From: Elysia chlorotica
Lineage: Eukaryota > Mollusca > Gastropoda > Plakobranchidae
Length of the DNA: 64,000 nt
Assembly (NCBI GenBank): GCA_003991915.1
Contig: RQTK01000219.1
Location: 212,030-276,029, forward strand
Direction: 5' to 3'
The position numbers and the translations under genes were made by a program. Positions 50,501 through 62,214 of the stretch are shown piece by piece. How positions within the stretch are numbered: the stretch's first letter is position 1; every line of letters begins with the position of its first letter. The notes under the pieces are model-generated. The model searched no databases, was not told where the DNA came from, and saw only the letters and a program-made list of their open reading frames with translations.

Positions 50501-50773
50501 CAAATGGAATGAGAGGGTATTACATGATTAACTATCGGGAGCTCAGTGTGCAAAATGGTTAAGTGTTTGGATTAGTGACCCGACCAAGATGAGGATGTGG
50601 GTTCGAATAAAAAAAATGATGGCAGAGAGACACCGGGGTGTGGCCCGATCCCATTAGAGTGTCAGGAGTTAAGGGCCGAAACACTTGCATTAAGGGGGTT
50701 TGTTCTCTGAAGGCTCTCTGTTATCTATCTCCCCGATGAGTTTCTGCCTGAAAGGTCATAATTATGTCCCAGT
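47527..50773 (+). repeat. Tandem 3.1-3.2 kb duplication, copy 2
   Basis: Second unit in the same order as copy 1, with many small indels, for instance one instead of three middle units in the foldback (48390-48750). The SINE is at about 48960-49140 and the dead LINE tail at 49910-50520. Ends at 'cataattatgtcccagt'. Each copy has lost or gained different short pieces. Confidence 0.92.
49910..50520 (+). pseudogene. Dead LINE tail, copy 2
   Basis: Frames in pieces read CPLCQGRQTTQHVLSS (the zinc-knuckle-like part preceding the tail in this LINE family), then KISLSQERYT, then later fragments of the VELTIPYES block, with several stops and shifts. The 74-residue plus-strand frame at 49911-50135 is a shifted reading of this remnant. 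Confidence 0.75.
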
Positions 50774-50999
50774 TATGTACGGTTATGTTTCTACACATCA
50801 CTAACAATCAACCCTATACGCGATCGTTGAAATTCTGTTGTTGGTGTTGCGCAAGTGTCGCTTTTGTTTTGTTTTGTGGATGGCACACATTATATTTTGC
50901 TCACTAGCCCTGGTATAGGGGGGGGGGCTTGTATGATCAAAGATAGCTAAGACAAGAAAGTATTGTTTCTGTCATTAGCCTTTTTACTCTGCAGATTGC

Positions 51000-51314
51000 A
51001 TGTCAAAGAGAGATAATTATAGTGAATGTTTACAGAGGTTCATTTCAGACTGTTTGGGGTTTGGGCTATAAAACTTGCATTACTTCCCTTCCACCACTGG
51101 CAGCGCTGGCAGATTTCGTGGGTCAACCGGAAGTAAACAAAAAGAAAGAGAAATTCAAGGAAGCGTTTCAGAATGGCGCAGAAGGGGCTTTCAAATATCT
51201 GTTCCTGCATCTTTTAATATTTTAAAGGATTTTTACTACACATGCAGCATATATACGAATTCAAGAAAGACATTTGGATTATAAACTATCTACTCGGTCT
51301 ACCAAGGAAAGAAG
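51000..51314 (+). promoter_or_regulatory. Candidate promoter and non-coding first exon
   Basis: CCGGAAGT (51127-51134, ETS-type) is followed by GAATGGCGC (51171, YY1-like). The exon-like stretch ends at a strong donor, GAAG|GTAAGT (GT at 51315). The ATG at 51173 gives only 14 codons, so the first exon would be largely untranslated. Local GC content is higher than in the flanks. No downstream coding exons were recognised in the next 12 kb, so the gene is unnamed and may lie beyond the right edge. Confidence 0.4.
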
Positions 51315-53209
51315 GTAAGTGTACATTTGTTTACAACATGTAATGGTGTATGTATCGATTCTCTCTCTTGGCGAGACCCCGACCGACGTGCATGAATGAA
51401 TCACCATACTATCTCCGCTGTGAATCATCTAGCTTGCCCTCATAACACTGAGCCTTTGTTTTCTTAATTGCAGACATGACTAGTAAAACTAATAGACATA
51501 TTAACTGTCTGACTCTGACATTCGTAATTGATATAAAATATAGATCAAGATCTATAATCTAGAGACCTAATCTAGACATCGAGATCAAGGTCTAGATTCT
51601 AGTAGTAGGCTTAGATCTAACTATACATCAATAATTAGATCTAAATCTAGGCCTTGTCTTCGTAGTTATCTAGATCTAGATAATAATTTTTTTTCGATAT
51701 TAAGCTTAATATCACAGTGGGGAAGATGTAAAGGGATTAATGATATTTAATAAGAAATGAGCTTTAAATTTAAAATCAAATGTAAATTTATTATAGATTC
51801 TAGATCTAGATCTAGTAGATCTATTGCAATGTAGATCTTTAGGTACTTTATTTTAGAATCATACAACAAAGTCCATGTTCTAAAATTCGAGCATTTTGAA
51901 TGGATGGATCTAGCAGACAAAAACATTTAGCTCTACTGCCATAGAGATCTAGTGCCAATACATTATTAAGATTGAAACTATTTCAAAATACTAGATTCTT
52001 TGCTAATTTTAGTGAATTTTGTCGTTTTATTTATAAATGCCTAAAATGTTTTAGTCAGAGTATATTTGGACATCTTCAATGCGAGTTAGCTCACTTTATT
52101 ACCTGCTAAAAGTTTAGAAATTTGTGTTTTGGCCATTTTTTTCCAAAAGGAAATGGTTTAAAAATTTTTTTATTAGGCCTACTTAAAAAAAACATGTTTT
52201 ATACCACTTATAAAAATACTCATCAAAATAGGATCAGATTGTTCTTTTTTTATTAATGTAAAATTGTCCTGTCCACAGTGTCTTAGTTGTAATTGTAGGT
52301 CTTTCTAGACTAAGTACTTTTTGAAATTTCTTTTATTAAATGTGACTGAAAATATGTATTTCGAGCGTCAAGAATTTAGTTTTCTAAACGTTTATATTGT
52401 TCTTGTCAGTATCACAGAACTGCAGAGCTAATAAAATATATAGCGTATACATATTCATGGTCTTTCAGTTACAGTCATACTCATGGACATGTTTCTTAAA
52501 AGCCCTCTTTTTGTCTGTAAAGTACTAGAAATTGTAAGTGGTGCACTTAACTCTCTATATCTATACATGTATAATATAAAGGCTTTTGTTGTTGTTGCTT
52601 GTTTCACATCCTTTTTACGGCTTACAAGTACAAGTTACCTGCTGCGTCAAACCTGTCAAAAAGTATCTCAATTTATTTTTATAACGATTTTATTTTTTAA
52701 ATTTTAGGAAAATTATAGTACATCTTTCAGGTTAATATCCTTTTTTATTCGCAAAAAAAAGGTGATTATGAACACAAGATATACACATGTTGTTACTTTG
52801 TGCAAATTCCTTACCTTATGGTAGGCCTTTATCTACAGAGTTTCATTTTCAAGTCATTAAACTGTAATAACTTTTTATTCACTTTAACTAAATGAGGATC
52901 TCAAATGCATGGTGATAAACCATATTTCAAATAATGTTATGTGTGGTTGTGTCATTGCTGTATTTTTTTTTTACTTTTTTTGGAAGGGGGGGGGTGTATT
53001 GCAGGATGTACCTTTCATTTTTGTTGATTTTGACCAATACACTTTGGTTAGTTGAAAACTTGAATTGCTCCTTCTAGTGACTTGACGAAGTTCCCGATAT
53101 TTATCGTTTATCTGTGGTGCTAATACACACCATGAGTGGTCACCCTCCCAGGCTGGCTATGCAGTTAATCTCCTCTGGAATGTTGTCCCAGTGTGGTTTA
53201 AAACCCAGT
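51315..53209. other. No gene seen; TAGATCTA-rich stretch
   Basis: If the first exon at 51.1 kb is real this is its intron. From 51530 to about 51960 the motifs TAGATCTA and TCTAGA and their variants recur very densely. The rest is AT-rich with a short G-run at about 52986. Confidence 0.5.
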
Positions 53210-53586
53210 GGAGGTGTAAACTATGCAGGTCCTAAAGGCTATAGATCTCTCTGAGGCGGCCCACAGTCAGCACTTTAAAGAGTACAGGACTGCATGTATA
53301 CCTCTAGGCTATAGTATAATAATTATATTATGTGTATAGAAAGAGACTTCGTGTAGCGCTGTCTCACGGGTTGTCCTGCCCACTGGGCCGTGACACCTGG
53401 ATCGTGGAGGTGTAAACTATGCAAGTCCTAAAGGCTATAGATCTCTCTGAGGCAGCACTTTAAAGAGTCCAGGACTGCATACCTCCAGACTATAGTATAA
53501 TAATTATATTATATGTATAGAAAGAGACTTCGTGTAGCGCTGTCTCACGGGTTGTCCTGCCCACTGGGCCGTGACACCTGGATCGT
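53210..53586 (+). repeat. Tandem duplication of a 181-196 bp unit
   Basis: Unit 1 is 53210-53405 and unit 2 is 53406-53586, joined head to tail ('cctggatcgt' then 'ggaggtgtaaactatg'). Differences are a 14-bp and shorter indels plus a few substitutions. Each unit has the palindromic AT block 'agtataataattatatta' and a GC-richer end. Function unknown. Confidence 0.93.
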
Positions 53587-54300
53587 GTATCAGGCCTGGG
53601 GGAGATCTGGCCTCCGTTCTGACCGAGACCTGTTACAGTGGACACTCGCAGCTGTGAAGAAACAATGGGTGTTGGGAAGGGAGGGGAGGGGGGGGGGGGG
53701 GTGACCATCGACTGATGTTGACGTTTGGCCTAGCCCATATCTCTACATTTTGCCCGTTAGCTGTGCCTACTGCCTGTACTGTTGTTTCAAGTGTTGACCT
53801 CGCGCTTTGGCGATCCCTTGTTGGTTAACGTAGCTCAGGAACACGCCAGTTGCTCAGCCGGAAGACAACAGTCCTTTTTAATAGATTTATACATGTAAAA
53901 TATGAACAAAAGCCAAATCGTTTCGTTATTGAACGCAAACTTATAGGTGATGCATGGACTTCCTAGATAAACCTCTGTCTCCCTCTTTCCATATCGTGTC
54001 ATTGTCCTAGCTCTCTCCCCTGCATTTATTATATTTTATTAAGCCACCAAGATCAAGATTTTCCTTTGAAAGGACTTTTATTTCGTTTCATGTTCAACCA
54101 TAAATTTAACTCAAATTTAAAAATATTAATTTATTTTCTTTGCCACTTGGCATTTTAAAAACAAGCAGGGATTCGTAGCCTGGCATTCCATGTTTGTTCC
54201 TTTCATCGGTCCAATAAAACAGAAACAAAAATGTCTCTCCCCTGTTGGTATAAAATATGCACGCCTGGTTTTTATTGCTCGTCAGTAGTGTCCATTTCGG

Positions 54301-54304
<4 letters not shown>

Positions 54305-54369
<65 letters not shown>

Positions 54370-54375
54370 GGGGGG
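54305..54375. repeat. GA repeat running into a 17-base G tract
   Basis: GA units at 54305-54358 followed by uninterrupted G to 54375, then more purine. The whole is a polypurine run of over 85 bases. Confidence 0.96.
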
Positions 54376-54949
54376 AGGGGAGAGGGTGGTGGGGTAGTAG
54401 ACAATCACTTAGGCCTTACACCTTATTATACAACGTATTACTTTGTTGTTCTTGTTTTGTTTTTGTTTTTAGGTACACCAGCATATAAGAATATAAACGA
54501 ATTCATGAACGTATATAGAGAAAAAAAAATGAAATAAAAAGCACCACAAGTTTCACTAAGATAGTCCAGAGAGGGGATTAGCATATTGCGCGCAAGGAAC
54601 TGTTCCGCGTGACAATAAAACTGAAAGGTGAGGGGCGAGGAGGTCAATGCACATAGGTTTGTTACACTTTGGAAGGTAGTTACTTAGATTTGACTATGCT
54701 GTTAAAGAACTAGCACATTTAATTTACATATCTTTCATCAATAAATGCAATTTTAGTTGGTTGTAGTCTGTACGCTCCTTAGCTTCCTCAGGGAGACTTT
54801 GTACTGTCATACAGCCAAGAATTGGTCGTTCAAACACGTCTTCTTAGAGCACTACAGTGTATCCACAGCATTGTGAAAACAGCATATCTAGAATCTTTGA
54901 TCAGAGAAAGCGAAACTATAGATACACCATAGTTTGACGTCTCCTGCGC

Positions 54950-54981
<32 letters not shown>

Positions 54982-56044
54982 GTTATTTCTAACTTTTGTT
55001 CGTATCTCTATTTGTTCCTGTTACCATAATACATCAGATATATTCTAAATTCCTACGATGCAAAGAGAAAAAAACAACAGTTACTAAACTCTAGTAGGTC
55101 CTGGTTTTGTATCTTAGCCGTAGAATCTGTGCGCCCTCTACTGATACAATCCACTCGGCCATCTGGGACACAAGTGACATAAGGACGTGATGCTATAGAG
55201 TGTAGTGTTTTCTCCGCTGCCCCATTCCGGAGTTTATGAGCAGTAATTACTCCAATATAACACTTAACGTTTATGGAGCAACTGGAGAATGCCAGGCGTC
55301 GTAAAACCTATTTCCACGTACACTGTATTGCATAAACGATAAAGCACCTACTTCATCATCGTATCCAATTCAACCAGCTAATAGGGACTGTGGTTCACTC
55401 AAAGTTATTCACTTAGTTGGAGTACTTAATACATGTTCAGAAACTACAAAATGAGAGTGTCATATTGGGTTAATATTTTTCGTTTCAGCGCTAGAATAAG
55501 TCGAACCTGATACTTTGTAGCATTAACCACTCGTCTTTGGGCGTTTTTGCGCTATGATCTAATTAAGATTGAATGCAGGGCCCTAGACTTCTAGCTAATG
55601 TACATGTACACTTGTGGAGAAATCACACCTCCAACGGTGCACAGGAGCAGAATACGCGTTTTAAATAATTGAGATATAATATTAATAAAGCCTTTCCATG
55701 GAGGGGCCTGTAAGCTGAACTGCTCCATCCGATGCTTGGAATGTAGTACTGAAATAGATATCAGAATGTGATAGTAAGGTTGAACAATCATTTCAACACA
55801 GCGACCATTCGTTCTTTGTGTTATTAAGGTCGAGCGAGGAGTGATCATTAAGGAACATAGCCTCTTATTGGTGGTCTGTGGGAGAAAGCATAGCCGTCTG
55901 AAACACAGAAGGGCATGGAGAAAGGCACATTCTAATGTAACAACTGAGGGAATAGGAGCACAATGACTTACTACGCCTGCAGGCTCTGTGCACCAAGACA
56001 AGCAGGCCCCAGTGCTACATGAGCATGTGGAGAGCAGTGGGTTT

Positions 56045-56110
56045 AGGGGTTAGAGCATCGGCCTCTGATTCAGGGTGTTCAGGGTTTGAATTTCACTCAC
56101 GCCGCTTTGC
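56045..56110 (+). mobile_element. tRNA-like SINE head
   Basis: Reads 'tttaggggttagagcatcgg' (A-box) and 'cagggtttgaatttcac' (B-box-like), with a plausible acceptor pairing but an imperfect T arm. It is more likely a SINE head than an active tRNA gene. Confidence 0.5.
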
Positions 56111-57261
56111 TTTATAATGATTTGATCGATTTCAGGAGAATGTGACCAGTTCAGTTCCAGGCATCCCGCTCTTGATTCTGTCTATCTTGAGACCTGGCTT
56201 GGAGACAGCTCCGCATTCACAGCCTGGAACTTGCAGAGTGTTTTTTTTGTTCGACAGTTATTTTAATTTCAAACTCTCAATAGCCGAAACCCACTCCTTA
56301 CGACTCTCGTGACAGTCGAAACGCAGCAATTTGTTGTACCTTGCTCACGATTCACATGTGTATCGCTCTGGAATGTCACGTTCTCGTATCCATGCATTGG
56401 CACACGCGCAAACACACAGGATTTAAACACACACCTTATTGACATAGCTTTACACGCGCGTGCGTACCTGGCGTTCTTGACATACTTTGGATTGTTTACC
56501 CAACATGAATATTCAACTTAGTTCATGGATCTACTCGGCTGGTGCGAGAAAAATCTTTTCTGACACCACTCTGAAAGGTAGTTGAAGTAGCGATTTCTGC
56601 TGTAAACTTGTCCCTGTAGGTAAGAAGAAACCAATGGAATGTACAAGGTCATGGTAAAAATCGAAATGGTGGGAATAGCTAATAAGTTGGGGAACTACTT
56701 GCCCAGATCTTTGCATTAGGGCCAAGAAAATGTCAAGCATGGCCAGTTTGTTATTTTTGTTTACGTTGATAATAATAAAGCATTTTCCTTTGCAGTTGCG
56801 TGGTTTTTTGGTTGGGCATGTTTGAAACCATTAGCCCACATTCAAAACATATTGATATAATACAACGCATAGCTAACACGTCTTGAAATCACCGGATGAG
56901 GTGTAATCAGACTACATCAATACACTGAAAACTTTTATATTTCGTGAATAATCCGTTCGCGATTCAAATCTCCAGCTCGTCAGTTCAAAGTGCTTGCCTG
57001 AGTTGTCTGGTGCTCCGATTAGCATTTCTCTTCGCTAAGAACGGGATAAAATGATGAAGATCGACTGACCACTAGGCTAGTGTCATGTCAGGTCCAGTGG
57101 CGGATCAAAGACACGGCGCCGCCAGGTGACCTCTTGGCCTGCTGGCGCTCCTGGGCCAGGGGTGATGGGGAGATGTTAAGCAGATCTGTGCTCGCCCGCG
57201 GCCAGTGTCCAGTAGCGCAGACTGTCTGGGTTAAGCATTAGCAGGAGAGTAATGGTCCTGG

Positions 57262-57433
57262 TCATATCAATAAAGCATAGGTTGACTTGGAAACTGTATA
57301 TTTGATATCAATAAAGCATAGGTTGACTTGGAAACTGTATATTTGATATCAATAAAGCATAGGTTGACTTGGAAAATGTATAATTGATATATCAATAAAG
57401 CATAGGTTGGCTTGGAAAATGTATAATTGATAC
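57262..57433. repeat. Four-copy 41-43 bp minisatellite
   Basis: Copies of 'atcaataaagcataggttga' start at 57266, 57307, 57348 and 57391. Each carries an AATAAA hexamer. Confidence 0.95.
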
Positions 57434-57677
57434 TATAGCCACCTTGCAGTATGAATGAATGAATGTTGGAAACGATCTGTACATAGATTAGACTTGGGTG
57501 CTATAAGTATAATGTGTGTGGTAAAAATTAAAGAAAATACTGTATTATAAATACGTATGATCTGGTAGTATTCACAGCGCCCTAAACTTTTTGGGAAACA
57601 TTTGTGACCACAAAAGCATCTGTTTCATTCAGTCTTTTTCGTACTTGTACAACCTCAAAAGGCTTGGAGGGGCGTAT

Positions 57678-57919
57678 AGGAATATCTTTATGATTTATGA
57701 ACATGTTCTTTTATTCCTTTGTTACAGGTAACCAACTGTTATCTTAAATTGTCATAGTTGTTTTCACTAGGACTCATTTAATAAAATAAAGTCTTAATTC
57801 GAAATTTAACAATTTAACAAAGAGTGTTGTCCCACTCATTTATGACAATTTAAGATAACAGTTGGTTACCTGTAACAAAGGAATAAAAGAACATGTTCAT
57901 AAATCAATAAGATATTCCT
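57678..57919. repeat. Long near-perfect hairpin (79-bp arms)
   Basis: 57678-57756 and 57841-57919 are reverse complements at 77 of 79 positions, with an 84-bp loop. The arms contain 'gttacaggtaaccaactg'. Outside the arms similarity ends at once. No terminal motif or obvious target duplication was seen. It could be a small foldback element or a source of double-stranded RNA. Confidence 0.92.
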
Positions 57920-59277
57920 CTATTTTCGTCAACTGTTGCGGAAACACTTTCAGGATAACACCTTTAAACTATTAGAAGAAAAAAAACGTGGAAGGGACTA
58001 CTTGGTTGTACCAAACTGATACTATAATCCTTTAATAGAACCCCTTCTCAAGGGTACTGCTTATGTAATTGTAATCATGTGAGTTTTCTCTATTGACGCC
58101 GGCCCACAGGCTAAGCCCAGTCACTTATGACGGAGAAAAGGGAAGAAGAGGTGACCAGGAGGGGGGTAGACTGATGGTTTGATAAGATGAGCTACTTTGA
58201 GATTGTGTAATCGTAACTTCTTTGGGTGAAGAGCATCACTTGGCGGTCTCTCACCAGCCACTTACTGGAGTTACTGCCCTCTTGCCCAGACCGGAAGCAA
58301 GCCCACTTGTCACATGACGCAGCTTGGAGCGCCGTCGCCGTTTGGTTGATTGCAAAACATGGAAGGAAGCAATCACAAGACTATATATACACATATTATA
58401 TAATTTAAGAATGACACTATTAACTGAGTATTATTTATAGAAATCAACAAGTTAGACACATGGAAACGCAAATTGGCGCGACGGGGATCCATCCATGACC
58501 CTGACGTCTTTACGCTACCAGTTCGCCTTGGCAAGACAGGAAAACTGATATTATAATAATGTGAACTGGATGCTTATAATCTGATAAGTAGTTAAATGGT
58601 TCGCCTTTCTGTTTGATAGGAATGGTGTAAGATTCGTGTCGTTGATGGACCAGGCAAACGCAAAACTGTACCCTACCCTTAGAACTGAATATTCCGGTGT
58701 TATGGACTCAGAGCACCAGTCTGTTCTTTCGATTGATTGGTTATCGCCGGAAAATCTATGTTTCTTTTCTTTCTTCCCTTGAGATAAACATCTTCGAAAC
58801 GCTTTTGACGCGATTATTTACACCGAGCATCGATTGTCAGGTACGCGTTCTTGTTGCTGTTGCTTCTACTGCTGTTGTTGTTTGATTGTTTCATAATTTT
58901 ATTTATTGTGAATAAGTGGTACATGTATAAATCTCAACCTAAGCCTGTAGGGGCCTTGTACTGTAGGGTTTGCCAATACTTACCATTATGCAAGATACAT
59001 TGCATTGGTACACAATTATCATGGTAGTATACACCATAGGGCTATAGAACTTTTCGCTCGGCCAAGACTTCCGTGGAAGAAAACGAGGCAGGTTATCGTA
59101 AGTGACACCTGTCCGTGGTCTGGCATCAATCAAACCAATAATTGCCTGTGTCTTTTTATATCGGTAGTTCATTCAGGGGTCATCAAGGAATCGGAACTTT
59201 TTCAAACAAGCTTCCGCTTGAATTCATTACTATTACTACGTGTCTTATGGTACCGAGAGTGAAGATGGGGTTTAGAA

Positions 59278-59331
<54 letters not shown>

Positions 59332-60258
59332 ATCCACCAATCATCTCGATTTTTTGTTTGGATGGTTTGACCTCCGCTATGTGGCCGCAACCTTGACCGC
59401 GGGCGATTCTAGACTGACCACTCTCCCTCCCCCCCTCCATTGATCGGAAAAACGAGATCTCAGAACCAGAGGGTATTGGGCTGAGGTCTCCAGCTAAGGG
59501 TGGACGTGTGACCGGACAATCTCCCATTCTCATTATTGCTTTAAAGATACTCATTACTGGCCTGCATGTCACAGGGGGTGCCGGGTAAATCAGTTGGTCC
59601 TATATGCTAGGGGCTTGAGAGCAGGCAGTCTGCATTTGGTCCTATATGCTCTGAACTCGAGAGCAGGTTGTCCGCATTTCCATCCTCACGATGATGCCCC
59701 CGCATCGCATCCGCATACGAATGTTGTGTAACTCTAGGCGACGTCCGACTAATCACATTTTTTTCTATTCATGTTATCTTGTTCGTGAACATAATTTTGG
59801 TGTTTTTCTTCCATCTCCGTGCTTGTGATATGCGGACGTGCGCCAGATTCATAATTCCAAGATTTGGCATCGATCATTCAGCACATGTCTTCTCAATGAG
59901 AATACAACTTTACAAGGCATAACTTATTTATTGTATTATTTTCTTATTGACTTTATTTTGTTCTTCGTCAACAACATTGGAAAAAAACAACAACAGCCAA
60001 ACCTTCAACATTGTTGTCGTAGTATTCGGAAAATTAAGACCCATATAAAGATAATCCCTACTTCTGGTATGTCGTTTCCCAACATTCTCCTTGACCCCCT
60101 TCCCCTATCCTTACATTTATCATTATTGGCAAAAGATTCCAGTTTTCTCTCTGCTGTAAAAATAAATTAGAGCCCAAATGATGGAACGTTTTGAATGACA
60201 AACCAACTCTTGTTTCTAAAACACTATTATTTAAGAAACAAACGAAAAAAGACAGCAA
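57920..60258. other. No gene recognised; promoter-like patch and GA repeat
   Basis: Near 58291 lies CCGGAAGC with CACATGAC 20 bases later and a GC-rich end (gccgtcgccg), a combination seen in promoters, but no donor or frame supports a gene. A GA repeat is at 59281-59327. Other open frames are driven by repeats. Confidence 0.4.
59281..59327. repeat. GA microsatellite
   Basis: Uninterrupted GA units. The Ser-Leu run in the minus-strand frame across it is an artefact. Confidence 0.97.
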
Positions 60259-60260
60259 AC

Positions 60261-60261
<1 letters not shown>

Positions 60262-60298
<37 letters not shown>

Positions 60299-60440
60299 CT
60301 CTAAGATTGGTTAACATGTGATTGAATACTATTTTCTTTTCTGAGATTTGGTCTGTAGATCAGTTCATGAGATAAGGAATTCACGGTTACACAAATTATT
60401 TTATGGGACATTTTCTCACAATTCACATTCTAATAACACA

Positions 60441-60492
<52 letters not shown>

Positions 60493-60495
60493 TTC

Positions 60496-60531
<36 letters not shown>
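60262..60531. repeat. CA and CT microsatellites
   Basis: CA at 60262-60294 and CT at 60445-60484 and 60500-60531. The two CT tracts are separated by 'aattcacattctaat', which also precedes the first tract, so tract and flank were duplicated together. Confidence 0.95.
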
Positions 60532-60534
<3 letters not shown>

Positions 60535-60723
60535 ACGCTAAGAGGACATGCAAAGCTGTACAGTTTATCCAGGGCTATCACTCGACTCCTAGAGCTGGCT
60601 GATCTGTTTGAACAAAGCAGTCGAGCACGGTGGAGAGGGCAGTGTTATTTCCAACAGCGACTCTCAACTCATAAGATCCCCCATCTCATTTCAATACTTT
60701 TGATCCTACGCCGTTATGACAAA
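60535..60723 (+). CDS. Weak candidate coding exon, unknown product
   Basis: The CT tract plus AG at 60533-60534 would serve as an acceptor. A frame of 63 codons follows (TLRGHAKLYSLSRAITRLLE..., ending LLILRRYDK) and ends at a donor AAA|GTAAGG (GT at 60724). GC content is higher than in the flanks. The frame is also open beyond the donor to about 60786, and I recognise no family. It may be a chance open frame. If real, it could belong with the first exon at 51.1 kb. Confidence 0.2.
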
Positions 60724-62157
60724 GTAAGGTTGGTTTTGATGTGTTTATTATGGTATTTCGTTGAACAAACCCGTCCTTGTCTCTGTTAACTTATAATTGA
60801 GATCGGTATATGGCCACGTCTTAACAAAAGCACGAAGGAATTTGATACTTTATTTGCTTTGTTTTACATCTATGTTTGCCTTTCCAAACCCTTACGTTAC
60901 TACTTGTAGTGTCAATGATAGTCATGTTCAGCAGCCCCTTCTTGAAATCGACTCGTATACTAACTCTCTTGAAGATGAAGAATCTTCAGAAATCCCTCCC
61001 TGGACGCTGGAAAGAACATGAAGCATTTTTGACCGAACAGCTATCCAGAAGGACAAACCCCAATATAGAGAAAAGTTTGAACAAATCATAAAAAATAATT
61101 CAAACCTTACCTTACCGTGGCGCGTGTGGTAAAGACTGAAGCGGAATAATGTCTTTGATCCGGTAGCCTTGAACTTGACTCCTGCCCTCCCTGGGGGCCT
61201 GGGGGATCTGCATTTGTTTATAAATAAGGTAAATGTTTAAAAATGATGAGAGAAGAAAACACTGTGAAAGTCGGCGGCGACTCAGTCGAGAAATACTTTA
61301 TCCAGTAGTTTATTTGAATGCCTACTTTCTGTTTGTTTTGGGTGAGGTGGATTTCTGTAGTATACCTATTTCAGTTTTGATTGGATTCTTAATATTGTTC
61401 CCTTTCAGTAGTACTGAAAGTAGTAGTAGTAGGTAAGAAGGGATAGCCACAAACCTAGGTCTAGTTGAAACCAACAGATAAGACAAATAGACAAAGAAAG
61501 GCGGTAGGTGGGGTTGAGGAGTGTGTCCTGCAATTCTGTCTAAATGAAAATATTCTAAATAGAAACGCTTCTCTTCATGTAGTGTCTGGACTATTGAGTC
61601 CCAGCTGTCTGTTATCTCGCAAGTAGCGTCTGTGATAGTGGATGCTGTATGCCGCATGTTTGTTTTACTACAATCTGTCACGCTGTGGATTTAAGTTTGT
61701 AATAAACGTGTCATGCTGGCAAACAAATTGTCTCACCCTCACAGCCAAAGTTTTTGCACCGGTTACCGGATTCATGAAACCCAAGAATTAAAAAATGAAA
61801 GAAGTCTATTTTGGACCTGGGTCTCTATTTTTCTTTATTAGAATTCTGAACAGAGACTGGTGTACCAAATGAGGTTTAGACATTGGGCCGCCTTCTTGTC
61901 AGTCAAGAGCACTACATATTGAGGTTTTTTGGCGTTTGAATTTGGAAAAAAAATGGTATGTTCTATGGTGTGAGTCGGGGCAAGCGGTTAAGGATTTTCA
62001 GAGTTTTGGTCAAAGAAATGTTGTTACACTTATTTATAAATGGACAGGCTATATGATTTGAGCGGACGTTTCGTGCTAATAGTCGTATTGCGTGCAGCCT
62101 ATTCACTTGTCAGAAGTGGGCTTTCTCCAAATGTGTGAATAACATGTTAGAACATTT

Positions 62158-62214
<57 letters not shown>

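Larger units (their letters stand above)
53587..57261. other. Gene-free stretch with simple repeats and a SINE
   Basis: Contains a G-run at about 53681-53701, GA plus G-run at 54305-54375, a TTA microsatellite (54953-54980) and a tRNA-like SINE head at 56045-56110. The GC-richer stretch 57085-57240 holds no clear frame. The 136-residue minus-strand frame at 55591-56001 shows no recognisable motif. Confidence 0.5.

Noticed and set aside
55591..56001. 136-codon frame, minus strand
   Set aside because: No recognisable motif, no splice support and ordinary intergenic composition.
56045..56110. Functional tRNA gene
   Set aside because: A and B boxes are present but the stems do not pair properly, and SINEs with the same type of head are frequent here.
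57085..57240. GC-rich patch as an exon
   Set aside because: A 50-codon frame exists but lacks good splice sites and any family resemblance.
59183..59572. 129-codon frame with Ser-Leu run
   Set aside because: The run is the GA microsatellite; the rest shows no motif.
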